NCBI GenBank assembly: GCA_047639415.1
Contig: JBLINP010000042.1
Coordinates: 1 to 22,218 of the forward strand
Direction of reading: 5' to 3'
Source of the DNA: OFTM34 sp047639415
GTDB taxonomy: Bacteria; Planctomycetota; UBA1135; GCA-002686595
DNA: 22,218 nt
Below, piece by piece: positions 14,566 through 22,057 of this stretch; position 1 is the first letter of the stretch; each line of letters begins with the position of its first letter. The position numbers and the translations under genes are program-made. Below the pieces are notes generated by a model. That model saw only the letters and a program-made list of their open reading frames with translations, did not search any database and was not told the origin of the DNA.

Positions 14566-15837
14566 CTAGGCCACCGAACTGATATCGAGAATCGGGAGGA
14601 CAATGGAGTAGACGATGAAACCGACGACCGTGGCTAGCACAACGATCATGATGGGCTCCAAAACGGTCGTAAAGCGCTCGGTAACGACTTCGATTTCCTC
14701 GTCGTAGGACTCGGCGATGCGCTTCAGCATCACTTCAAGCTCCCCGGATTTTTCGCCCACCGAGACCATATAGCCGACTACGGAGGGGAAAGCACCACTC
14801 GATTTGAGGGGCGTAGCAATGTCGGTGCCCTCGAGAATGCGTGTGCGAATGAAGGCTGTCGCATCGGCTACGACTCGGTTGCCGACGACTTTCTGCGTGA
14901 TTTCGAGGCTCTGTACTGCCGAGACGCCACTCTCCAGCAGAGTCGACAAAGTGTGCGCCCAGCGAGCGACGGCGGACTTGCGCAGGAGATCACCCAGAAG
15001 TGGCGAGCCGATCAGGATCTTATCGATCTTGAGGTTGCCCTTGTCGGTTTTGTAGTAGCGCTCGACGATGGCGGAGACCGCCGCGATGATCAACATGCCG
15101 GCCCACCAGTAGTTACTGAAGAGGTCGCTGACGTCCATCAAGATTTGAGTGGGGAGCGGAAGCTCCTTACCCGTGTCGAGCAGCATGCCCGTAATCTTCG
15201 GAACCACCGCCGTCATCAAAATCGTGACGACCACGACTCCAAGAATGATCATCATGACCGGATAGGTCAGCGCGGTAACCACTTTGCGCTGCAGCGCGCG
15301 GCTGCGTTGCATGAAGTCGGCCAACCGACTCAATACTTGATCGACGCGACCGGTGGCTTCGCCCGCTCTCACCATGTTGACGTACATCTCGCTGAAAAAC
15401 TGCGGATGGTCGGCAAAGGCGTCGCCAAGCGATGCGCCCTGGGTAATTCGCTCGCGGATGCGTCGAAAGACCATCTCGACTTTGCGGGTTTCCGCCTGTT
15501 CGATGATCGCGTTGAGTGCTTCGGAGAGGGGGATGCCGGCGTTGAGCAAGGTGCCGAGTTGCCGCGTGATGCTTGCGGCGATTTCAAGGTTGCGTCCCGA
15601 AGGACCCGACGAACCGGCGGCGCGCGCCGATCTCAGTTGGTCAATGAAGGAAACCTTGTCCGCCTTCTCGCCCTGCTTCTTTTTCTTCTTACGCCCGCCC
15701 TTGAGTTCGTGAATCTCACTTACGAGTACGTTATCGCGCCGCAGTTGTATCCGAGCATCGCGCGGAGTATCCGCGTCGATGACTCCGGTGGTTGTCGAAC
15801 CACCGGCGGCGTAGGCTTTGTATTGATAAATCGGCAT
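14566..15837 (-). CDS. gspF: Type II secretion inner-membrane platform protein GspF
   Basis: Polytopic platform protein that couples the GspE ATPase to pseudopilus assembly. It starts MPIYQYKAYAAGG, the usual GspF/PilC opening, so the start is firm although no Shine-Dalgarno precedes it (the bases just upstream read CCTCCTAACG). Two repeated T2SSF domains lie at about 85-212 and 288-410. Each has the Leu-rich LGTLLNAGIPLSEAL / LSTLLESGVSAVQSL motif and the G-E-x-(T/S)-G pattern (GEATG, GEKSG). Membrane helices lie near 190-214, 240-260 and 390-415. A basic run (GGRKKKKKQGEK) sits in the cytoplasmic linker at 47-58. Codons 11-18 contain a perfect 9-bp hairpin (15785-15806). The gspE stop lies 30 nt upstream. 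Confidence 0.96.
   Translation of the reverse strand: MPIYQYKAYAAGGSTTTGVIDADTPRDARIQLRRDNVLVSEIHELKGGRKKKKKQGEKADKVSFIDQLRSARAAGSSGPSGRNLEIAASITRQLGTLLNAGIPLSEALNAIIEQAETRKVEMVFRRIRERITQGASLGDAFADHPQFFSEMYVNMVRAGEATGRVDQVLSRLADFMQRSRALQRKVVTALTYPVMMIILGVVVVTILMTAVVPKITGMLLDTGKELPLPTQILMDVSDLFSNYWWAGMLIIAAVSAIVERYYKTDKGNLKIDKILIGSPLLGDLLRKSAVARWAHTLSTLLESGVSAVQSLEITQKVVGNRVVADATAFIRTRILEGTDIATPLKSSGAFPSVVGYMVSVGEKSGELEVMLKRIAESYDEEIEVVTERFTTVLEPIMIVVLATVVGFIVYSIVLPILDISSVA
15785..15806 (-). repeat. Perfect 9-bp stem-loop inside the start of gspF
   Basis: CCGGTGGTT at 15785-15793 and AACCACCGG at 15798-15806 flank a 4-nt loop. In the gspF mRNA this is a GC-rich hairpin from nucleotide 32 to 53 of the coding region. 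The amino acids encoded are AGGSTTTG, a low-constraint stretch. A structure this close to a start codon that lacks a Shine-Dalgarno could affect initiation, but no function is shown. Confidence 0.6.
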
Positions 15838-15867
15838 CGTTAGGAGGCTCTGGGGCGCGTCTAAAAT

Positions 15868-17574
15868 CTATCCGACGTCGAGTTGTGTCACGCGGAGAAC
15901 TTCGTCCGACGTAGTCGCGCCGACACGGACTTTGTCGGCGCCGTCGCTACGCAAAGTGATCAAGCCGCGCTCCACAGCGCCGATTTTCATCTTGGATGCG
16001 GTGACGCCTTCCATGATTTCGGTTCGCAATTGCTCGTCTACCGGTAAGAACTCATAGAGTGCCGTTCGACCGGCGTACCCGGAGTGGAAGCATTCGTCAC
16101 AGCCCGCTCCATAATGGACTTCATCGTTCATTTCCTCGGAAGAGATCCCGAGTTTTTTGAGTTTGACCAGATCTTCTTCGGTTGCGGAACGGGTGCCCTT
16201 GCAATGCTTGCAAATGGTTCGGACCAAGCGCTGGGCGACGACCAAGATGAGTGAACTGGAAACGAGGTAGGGCTCCACACCCTGCTCGACCATTCGAGTG
16301 ATCGTGCTGGCGGCATCATTGGTGTGAACCGTCGAGAAAACCAAGTGGCCGGTGAGAGCGGCTCGAATGGCGATTTCCGCGGTCTCCCGGTCTCGAATCT
16401 CGCCGACCATCATCACATCGGGGTCCTGACGCAAGAACGAGCGCAAGCCCTTCGCGAAGGTCAGTCCCTTCTTCGTGTTGACTTGAACTTGACTGATGCC
16501 GCCGAGTGAATACTCGACAGGGTCTTCGATCGTGAGCACGTTCTTTTGCGTCGTGTCGATCTCGCCCATTCCGGCGTAGAGCGTCGTCGTCTTGCCGGAA
16601 CCGGTAGGGCCGGTAACCAGGATGATGCCGTGCGTCCAGGTTAGATACTCGCGCAACATGGCGCGGTTGTGATCGGCCAAACCGATCTCATCCAACGTGT
16701 AGAGCTTGGCCGATTTATCGAGTAATCGCATGACGATACGCTCGCCTTGCGTGGTGGGGATGGAGCTGATCCGCACGTCCACCTCGCCGTCGCCAATTCG
16801 AAGCGAAGCTCGACCGTCTTGGGGCAAGCGCCGCTCGGCGATGTCCATCTTGCCCATCACTTTGACACGGCTGACGATCGCTTCGTGCGCTTTACTGGGC
16901 ACGGAATCCATGTTGTAAAGGATGCCGTCGATACGATGCCGAACCTGAGTGCGGTCGGGATACGGATGAAAGTGGACGTCCGATGCTCGCAGTTTCAAAG
17001 CTTGAAACAGGATCGTGTTGACGAGCTTGATGATCGGCGCCTTATTGGAAACGTCGAGGACATCTTCAGAGTCTTCGAGTCTTTCCGCCAATCCAGCAAT
17101 GTCTGCATCTTCGCTAACCGCGTCGAGCGCTTCGTTCACGCCATCCGCTTTGTGCCGATAGGCGCGCGCTATCAACGTCGTGATTTCGTTTTTTGTCGCG
17201 AGTACCGGTTCGATATCGAAACCCAGCATGGCCGACAAATCGTCCATCGGGTTGGGATCGAGCGGGGTGCACGTCGCCACTGATATGACTCCGTTTACAG
17301 GTTCCGTAATCGCGATCAGATTGTAATTGCGCGTGAACTGGATCGGGATGTTGTCGACGAAGGTGTTCGGAACTTTGGTGCCTTCGAGTGCATCTCGAAA
17401 TTCGTAGCCGAGGTGCGCGGCATAAACAGCTAACACCTCCGCTTCGGGCAAGTATTCCTTTTTCACGATGACGCGGTCGAGGGATTCCCCACTTGCGCCC
17501 ACGACGCGACGGCACTCTTCGAGCCGTTCACGCGTGAGACCTGCGTCAACCAATCGGTCGGCCAGATTGACCAT
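15868..17574 (-). CDS. gspE: Type II secretion ATPase GspE
   Basis: Hexameric cytoplasmic ATPase powering the secretion pseudopilus. An N-terminal domain of about 150 residues (MshEN/N1E-like, with the NPMDDLSAMLGFDIEP stretch at 108-123) precedes the RecA-like core. Motifs: Walker A GPTGSGKT at 322-329, Asp box NVLTIEDPVEY at 345-355, Walker B VMMVGEIRD at 387-395, His box LTGHLVFSTVHTND at 407-420, and a four-cysteine zinc site CKHC/CDEC (Cys455, 458, 492, 495) typical of GspE rather than of most PilT proteins. The ASDVHFHP stretch (197-204) has His where ASDIHIEP-type enzymes have Glu. Length (568 aa) is normal. The ATG lies 5 nt after the gspD stop, with CAGAG just upstream. A PilB annotation is possible from sequence alone, but the gspD and gspG neighbours favour type II secretion. 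Confidence 0.95.
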   Translation of the reverse strand: MVNLADRLVDAGLTRERLEECRRVVGASGESLDRVIVKKEYLPEAEVLAVYAAHLGYEFRDALEGTKVPNTFVDNIPIQFTRNYNLIAITEPVNGVISVATCTPLDPNPMDDLSAMLGFDIEPVLATKNEITTLIARAYRHKADGVNEALDAVSEDADIAGLAERLEDSEDVLDVSNKAPIIKLVNTILFQALKLRASDVHFHPYPDRTQVRHRIDGILYNMDSVPSKAHEAIVSRVKVMGKMDIAERRLPQDGRASLRIGDGEVDVRISSIPTTQGERIVMRLLDKSAKLYTLDEIGLADHNRAMLREYLTWTHGIILVTGPTGSGKTTTLYAGMGEIDTTQKNVLTIEDPVEYSLGGISQVQVNTKKGLTFAKGLRSFLRQDPDVMMVGEIRDRETAEIAIRAALTGHLVFSTVHTNDAASTITRMVEQGVEPYLVSSSLILVVAQRLVRTICKHCKGTRSATEEDLVKLKKLGISSEEMNDEVHYGAGCDECFHSGYAGRTALYEFLPVDEQLRTEIMEGVTASKMKIGAVERGLITLRSDGADKVRVGATTSDEVLRVTQLDVG

Positions 17575-17579
17575 CTCTG

Positions 17580-19859
17580 TTATTCCTGAGTTCCGGTTCC
17601 GGAGGCAGCCGCTTCGGCTTCGCGCTCGCTCCGTAACAAAGCATCTCTTCGCATGGGATCCATGCCGACAGAGTCGCCATTGATTTCGCCACGCTCAGGC
17701 GCTCGATAGAGGGGCAACTCGAAGGACTCGAAGTCGACCTGCTCGTTGTCGCTGCCAAATTGCCGATCGATCTTTTTGACTCGTTCCAAACCGATTACAG
17801 AAGCAGCTTCGTGCTTAGCACGGTGCGATAGCTCCGAGAGGTCGGCGAAGTCAACATCGCGCATGATGTGCGGCGTGACGAAGAAGTAGAGCGTAGTGCG
17901 ATCGTTGTTATCAGTGCTACGGCGGAACAACCAGCCGAGCAGCGGGATATCACCCAACCACGGAACCTTCGATGTGCTCTGGCGTTTGTTGTCGGTCACG
18001 ATTCCACCGACGACCATGGTGTCTCCGTCGGGAATATTGACCGTGGTGCTCAGTTCGCGTGTTGTCCGCGGGGGCGGGATGCTGCCTTGGAAAGCGCCGG
18101 TGAAATTCGACACGGTCAGTTGAATGCCAAGTCGCAGGTAGCGCGACGCGGAAATGGAGGGCGAAATCGATAACTCGATTCCAGCCGGTTCATAGCCCGC
18201 GAAGTTTTCCTGTGATTGTCCCTGACCCTGAGCGGTTACCTGTGTAGTCGGCTGCTCGTCAACGGTACGCACGCTCGCGCTGCCGTTGTTGTTGACCAGG
18301 ATAGATGGAATCGAAAGCACATTGGCTTTGTCCTCGGTTGCGGCAAAACTCAAAAGCAAGGGCAGCGAGAAGTCGCCGCCATCCAAGATTCCGGCCGTGA
18401 TGCCATTGCCGATGGTGGGGACGCGCGTGTCGGGAATGCCGTCATTGCCCTGCAGATCCATCAGTTGTGAGAGACCAAAGCTAGTGACGCCAAAGTTGCC
18501 GTTTTGACCGCCACCAGGAATGTCGGCACCCGCAATTTCAACACCGAGATCGAGCGTGTTGGCACCGGAAAGCTCAACCAATGCCGTCTCGATCAAGACT
18601 TGATCTTGACGACGGTCGAGTTGCCGCAAGAGCGACAGAAGCTCTTCGTAGCGCGTTTTGCTGGCCGCGATGAGCAGCGAATTGGTCTCGGGGTCGGGCA
18701 CAACTACGACATCGTTTTGACGACGACTGGAACTCGTGGTTCGATTTCCGCCGCCAGCCTGGGTCCGACCGCCTGTTCCACCCTCTGTCACTTGCGCAGC
18801 GTCGCGTAAGAAATCGTCGAGTACGCCCGCGATGTCGTCGGCTTGAACGTTTTCGAGCGCAAAGATGTGGTAGTTGCGCTCGGGTTCGATCACGTCGACG
18901 TCGAGGCGTGCGACGAGCTCTTTGATGTCAGGCATATCGTCCGGCATGGCCATGACGATCAAAGAGTTGGTGCGGTTGTGCACCAAAATCTCCGGCTCTT
19001 GGGTCGAACCGCCGCGACCCCGAAGTTGACCCGAGACACCTTCGGCGCCAACTTGACGGGTACTGGTGGAGGCACCCGAGGTCCGGGCGGAAAGCAATTG
19101 ATCGAGCAAATCGGCAATCTCCTCGGCCGACTCGAACTCTAAGGGGATCGTGGCGAACTCGGGTACGACTTCTTCACCTTCAGCGCTCTCGCGATCGACG
19201 ATGTAGAGCAACTTGGCAAGCGCTGCGATCTGGCTTCCAAAACCGCGCAAGATGATGGAGTTCGAGTTGCCAACCGAGACGAGGCTCTGCGTTGTCGCAT
19301 CAGCCATCAAAGGGCGCAAGGTTGCCGGCAACTGGCGCGTGTCCGAGTTGGGCAAGTGCAGTACCGTCGTTATGAGAACGGCGGGTTGGTCGGCGTAGTC
19401 CTCGAGTTCTTCGGGCAGCACGTAGGTCGTGCGCTGACGAATCGTATTGCGCTGCTGTCCAGCGCCAGCCAACGACTGGATCACGACGACCGACAGGTGG
19501 CGTGGACCAACCTCCACCGTCACGAAGTCATTGATGAACATCATGATCTGGAAGAACTGATAAAAGTCCTCCCTGGGGATCCGTTTGGTCCCGTACATGC
19601 GCACATCCTTCTGCTTAAGCAGACCAGCAGATTCACTGTCATAAGTGAAGTTTTTGCCTGTGGCCTGTTGGCACAGCTTGACGAAGTCCTCCAAGGAGAC
19701 GGTTTCCTTGGGGTCCTCCGAGAAGTTGAGAATGTAATAATCGCCCTGTTCCTGAATCGCCGGTATGGCGGTGTCAGCTTGGCCCTGTTGGGGGGCGGCA
19801 AAGCTGGCCACTGAGAGGAGGACGAGGACGAGGGTGAAGATCGGGGTTGTGGATGCCAT
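17580..19859 (-). CDS. gspD: Type II secretion outer-membrane secretin GspD
   Basis: Multimeric outer-membrane channel for folded substrates. A signal peptide (hydrophobic core 7-20, likely cut near SFAAP) is followed by an N0 domain (about 40-130), then three N1-N3-type repeats (about 145-225, 235-325 and 330-420). The linkers between them are rich in Ser, Thr and Gly (259-286 and 357-380). The secretin core runs from about 420 to 670, and the family signature around VPWLGDIPLLGWLF is at 632-645. The C-terminal 90 residues are charged and may be an S-domain or targeting tail. The gene heads the operon behind a sigma70-like promoter, and GGAAG lies upstream of the ATG. Length (759 aa) is within the family range. 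No pilotin gene is seen nearby. Confidence 0.95.
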   Translation of the reverse strand: MASTTPIFTLVLVLLSVASFAAPQQGQADTAIPAIQEQGDYYILNFSEDPKETVSLEDFVKLCQQATGKNFTYDSESAGLLKQKDVRMYGTKRIPREDFYQFFQIMMFINDFVTVEVGPRHLSVVVIQSLAGAGQQRNTIRQRTTYVLPEELEDYADQPAVLITTVLHLPNSDTRQLPATLRPLMADATTQSLVSVGNSNSIILRGFGSQIAALAKLLYIVDRESAEGEEVVPEFATIPLEFESAEEIADLLDQLLSARTSGASTSTRQVGAEGVSGQLRGRGGSTQEPEILVHNRTNSLIVMAMPDDMPDIKELVARLDVDVIEPERNYHIFALENVQADDIAGVLDDFLRDAAQVTEGGTGGRTQAGGGNRTTSSSRRQNDVVVVPDPETNSLLIAASKTRYEELLSLLRQLDRRQDQVLIETALVELSGANTLDLGVEIAGADIPGGGQNGNFGVTSFGLSQLMDLQGNDGIPDTRVPTIGNGITAGILDGGDFSLPLLLSFAATEDKANVLSIPSILVNNNGSASVRTVDEQPTTQVTAQGQGQSQENFAGYEPAGIELSISPSISASRYLRLGIQLTVSNFTGAFQGSIPPPRTTRELSTTVNIPDGDTMVVGGIVTDNKRQSTSKVPWLGDIPLLGWLFRRSTDNNDRTTLYFFVTPHIMRDVDFADLSELSHRAKHEAASVIGLERVKKIDRQFGSDNEQVDFESFELPLYRAPERGEINGDSVGMDPMRRDALLRSEREAEAAASGTGTQE

Positions 19860-19917
19860 CCGGTTCGGACTTCCGTTCTATCTACTTGGAAGTTAGAGAT
19901 TTACATGCGAAGCGGGC

Positions 19918-19946
19918 ACTCTAGGTAGCCCTGCGAACCAAGTCAA
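19918..19946 (-). promoter_or_regulatory. Sigma70-like promoter of the gsp operon
   Basis: On the minus strand, TTGACT (complement of 19941-19946, 5/6 to consensus), a 17-bp spacer and TAGAGT (complement of 19918-19923, 4/6). A transcript would begin near 19911 and leave a 5' leader of about 50 nt before the gspD ATG. Spacing, position and absence of a competing gene support it; it has not been tested. Confidence 0.55.
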
Positions 19947-20040
19947 AGGGCAGCTTAGAACCAACCGAACATGTTTGTGAGGCTCCAGAAGACGCATTGG
20001 TCGGTCCAGACTTCCCGCGCGCCTGGTTCTCTGCCCAATT

Positions 20041-20070
20041 TTGTCAGTCTTTCAGCACTTTCGAGATGAT
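20041..20070 (+). promoter_or_regulatory. Weak candidate promoter for the PTS IIA gene
   Basis: TTGTCA at 20041-20046 (5/6) and GATGAT at 20065-20070 (4/6) with an 18-bp spacer lie upstream of the IIA start at 20133. This would form a divergent promoter pair with the gsp promoter in the same 270-bp gap. The -10 box is poor, so this is tentative. Confidence 0.3.
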
Positions 20071-20132
20071 GATGCGGTTTGCGGCGCGCTTGTAGCGTTC
20101 ACTTCCAGGCTCGCTATGCTGGCCCGACCTCT

Positions 20133-20609
20133 ATGCAACTCACCGATCTATTTTCGTCCAGTGATTTTCTGCTCAGCTTCACCCCCTCCGACAAGTGGGC
20201 GGCAATCTCCCAAATGATGGACCATCTGGTTCAGATCGGAAAGTGCGATGCGTCCGCTTCCGAAGCTCTCCACGAGTCAGTCCTGACGCGCGAACGCTCG
20301 ATGTCGACCGGGATGGAGCGGGGAATCGCGATTCCCCACGCCGCCGTCGACGATTTGACGGAAGTTGTCGCCTGCATCGGCTTAATCTCGGGTGACGATG
20401 GCTTGGCCTTCGAAAGTGTTGATGGTCGCCCGACCCAGATCATCGTGCTGCTCCTGATTCCGCGCGCGCAGAAGTTGGTCCACATTCGGACTTTGGCGGA
20501 TATCGCTCGCGTGCTCGGGAAGACCTCGGTGCGTGAAGCCCTGCTGCTCGCAAAAACGGGGGATGAAGCACTTCAAGCCCTCGCCGCGGGCGAAGCGGCT
20601 GTCAGCTAG
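20133..20609 (+). CDS. PTS EIIA type-2 domain protein (PtsN/fructose IIA-like)
   Basis: Single-domain EIIA of the fructose/nitrogen class, 158 aa from the ATG at 20133, which gives the family's usual N-terminus (MQLTDLF). The frame opens earlier at a TTG at 20079, but that extension has no family character. The phosphorylated histidine is His69 in GIAIPH (64-69), after the conserved RE...ST context (54-59). The C-terminal half contains the LLLIP...H core and the final LADIARVL and LL..GDEAL helices. A free-standing IIA with no EIIB or EIIC beside it is usually a regulatory phosphoacceptor, as PtsN is in proteobacteria, rather than a sugar transporter component. Its partners, EI and HPr, are not in the window. 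It is divergent from gspD, which could allow coordinated control; that is inference. Confidence 0.9.
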   Translation: MQLTDLFSSSDFLLSFTPSDKWAAISQMMDHLVQIGKCDASASEALHESVLTRERSMSTGMERGIAIPHAAVDDLTEVVACIGLISGDDGLAFESVDGRPTQIIVLLLIPRAQKLVHIRTLADIARVLGKTSVREALLLAKTGDEALQALAAGEAAVS

Positions 20610-20728
20610 GATCGCGAGCGGTTCGGGCGCAGGCGAGAATCGCTAACGCAATCGAAACGGAGTTGATCGACTGCTCCATCAACAAAAGGATCGGCGACTC
20701 GTAGAACTGCGTCCATGGGAGAGATCAT

Positions 20729-21898
20729 TTGAAAAAGCGTCGAATGGTCGGAATAGGGGCGCTCGCACGTTTGGCATTTCGGTGCGCGATGATTGGCGCA
20801 CTGGCTTGCGTCGTCGCGACAACAATTGAGGCGCAGAATACTTCTGAGATTCTGGACCGAGCGCGCCTCGCTGTCGGACGGAACTCTGATTCCGCTAGCG
20901 GAGTCTTGCGAGTGGCCGGTGCCTTCACCTTCCTCAACGTCGAGGAGCAGTTTGTTTCAGATTACGCGGCCGATGGGCGGTTTCGCGTCAGCTTTGCCGG
21001 ACAGTTGAATCGCGATGTGCGCTTTGACGGCAAAAGCGTAAGGGGATCGGAGTTTTCGAAGCTGTGGCACGAATTGGAGTTCTTCGAACGCGAATTCGAG
21101 TTGCTTCAAGCTTGGGTTTACAGCGGATATTGGACCGATCAATTGGCGCCATTGAGCTTTTCGGAAGTGGAGAGCGAACCGGGGGCGGATGGACGCGTAG
21201 TGCTTGGCGTGCAATTGCGAGATGGCCTGCTTCGCGCGCGGCTCGAGCTGAACTCCGATGACTATCGGGTTCAAGCTTTGATCGTTCCTTCAGCGGGCGA
21301 AGAGTTGACGACGACCTACTCGCGCTACGAAGCTATCGATGGTTTTTGGATGGCGCGCGAAGTCCACAGCAACTTAGGAATGGGAAGTTTTTATACGTGC
21401 AGCGTTCGCGCAGCGAAGCTCGTGGCAGGCGAGGATACGAGCTTTGATCCGAAACCGGACGTGATTGACTTTCGCTTCGATTCAAGCGTGTCTCCTGAAG
21501 TTGAAGTGACGCGATCTGAGTCAAAGCACCTTTGGGTTCGATCAAAAGTTAATGGTCAGGACTTAGGCTTATTCCTGTTTGATACGGGAGCCCGATTCTC
21601 AGGACTATCAAGAGAAGCGGCTGAATCCCTTGTTTTGAGCTCTTTTGGCGATACGGGGCTGACAGGCGTTGGCGGGAATTTGACCAGTACAAAGATGTTC
21701 CGAGCGGCCAAGCTGCAGCTCGGTCCCTTGGTCATCGACGACCTGGTATTCAGCGAGATTTCCGTGGAACGCAAGTCGAGAATGGTCGGCGAAAAGGTCG
21801 CGGGGGTACTCGGTTGGGACGTCATGCGCCGAGCGATTGTGGACCTTGAAACGGAAGGGCAATTGCGACTCTTCGATCCCGCGACTTACGAGCTTTAA
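20729..21898 (+). CDS. Exported retropepsin-like aspartyl protease, apparently C-terminally truncated by TAA
   Basis: The TTG at 20729 follows GGGAGAG (20717-20723) and begins MKKRRM with a hydrophobic signal segment (about 9-34, ending near IEAQ). Residues 55-245 form a beta-rich domain reminiscent of lipoprotein-carrier-type folds in similar planctomycetal proteases (inference). The catalytic domain runs from about 265: LWVRSKVNGQDLGLFLFDTGAR with the active-site Asp285-Thr-Gly, then GLTGVGGN, and the closing AGVLGWDVMRRAIVDLE (358-374). Retropepsin-type enzymes use one DTG per domain and act as dimers or as two-domain chains. The protein stops at LFDPATYEL. In related two-domain proteases, as I recall them, this point is followed by a second domain, and matching sequence does continue in the same frame after the TAA. 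So this may be a shortened product of a broken gene. Substrate unknown. Confidence 0.82.
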   Translation: MKKRRMVGIGALARLAFRCAMIGALACVVATTIEAQNTSEILDRARLAVGRNSDSASGVLRVAGAFTFLNVEEQFVSDYAADGRFRVSFAGQLNRDVRFDGKSVRGSEFSKLWHELEFFEREFELLQAWVYSGYWTDQLAPLSFSEVESEPGADGRVVLGVQLRDGLLRARLELNSDDYRVQALIVPSAGEELTTTYSRYEAIDGFWMAREVHSNLGMGSFYTCSVRAAKLVAGEDTSFDPKPDVIDFRFDSSVSPEVEVTRSESKHLWVRSKVNGQDLGLFLFDTGARFSGLSREAAESLVLSSFGDTGLTGVGGNLTSTKMFRAAKLQLGPLVIDDLVFSEISVERKSRMVGEKVAGVLGWDVMRRAIVDLETEGQLRLFDPATYEL

Positions 21899-22057
21899 AC
21901 CGGTGAATGGAGCCCGATGAACCTGCATTTCAAAGTGCCGTACATCCAAGCTCGTTTTGCCGGCGATCGAGACGGGCTATTCATGCTCGACTGCGGTGCA
22001 GCGGCGGTGTCGGTGATGTTCTTTTTTGAATCTCCTGCACCTTTAGTGAAAGCTTGA
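21899..22057 (+). pseudogene. Remnant of a second aspartyl-protease domain, in frame with the upstream gene
   Basis: Directly after the TAA the same frame reads TGEWSPMNLHFKVPYIQARF, then an Asp/Gly-rich turn, then LFMLDCGAAAVSVMF, and ends at TGA 22055-22057. LFMLDCGAA aligns with the active-site strand of a retropepsin domain (compare LFLFDTGAR upstream), with Cys in place of the catalytic-motif Thr. The similarity fades after VSVMF, at a run of six T (22022-22027), suggesting a frameshift. It could be translated alone from the ATG at 21917 as a 46-residue peptide, but a decayed C-terminal domain is the better reading. Confidence 0.6.

Noticed and set aside
14953..15843. A 296-codon open frame on the plus strand
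   Set aside because: It is fully antisense to gspF, and its composition (many Asp, His, Arg and Gln) is that of a complement frame; gspF is certain.
20079..20132. TTG 20079 as start of the PTS IIA protein
   Set aside because: The added 18 residues have no family similarity, and the ATG at 20133 gives the typical N-terminus.
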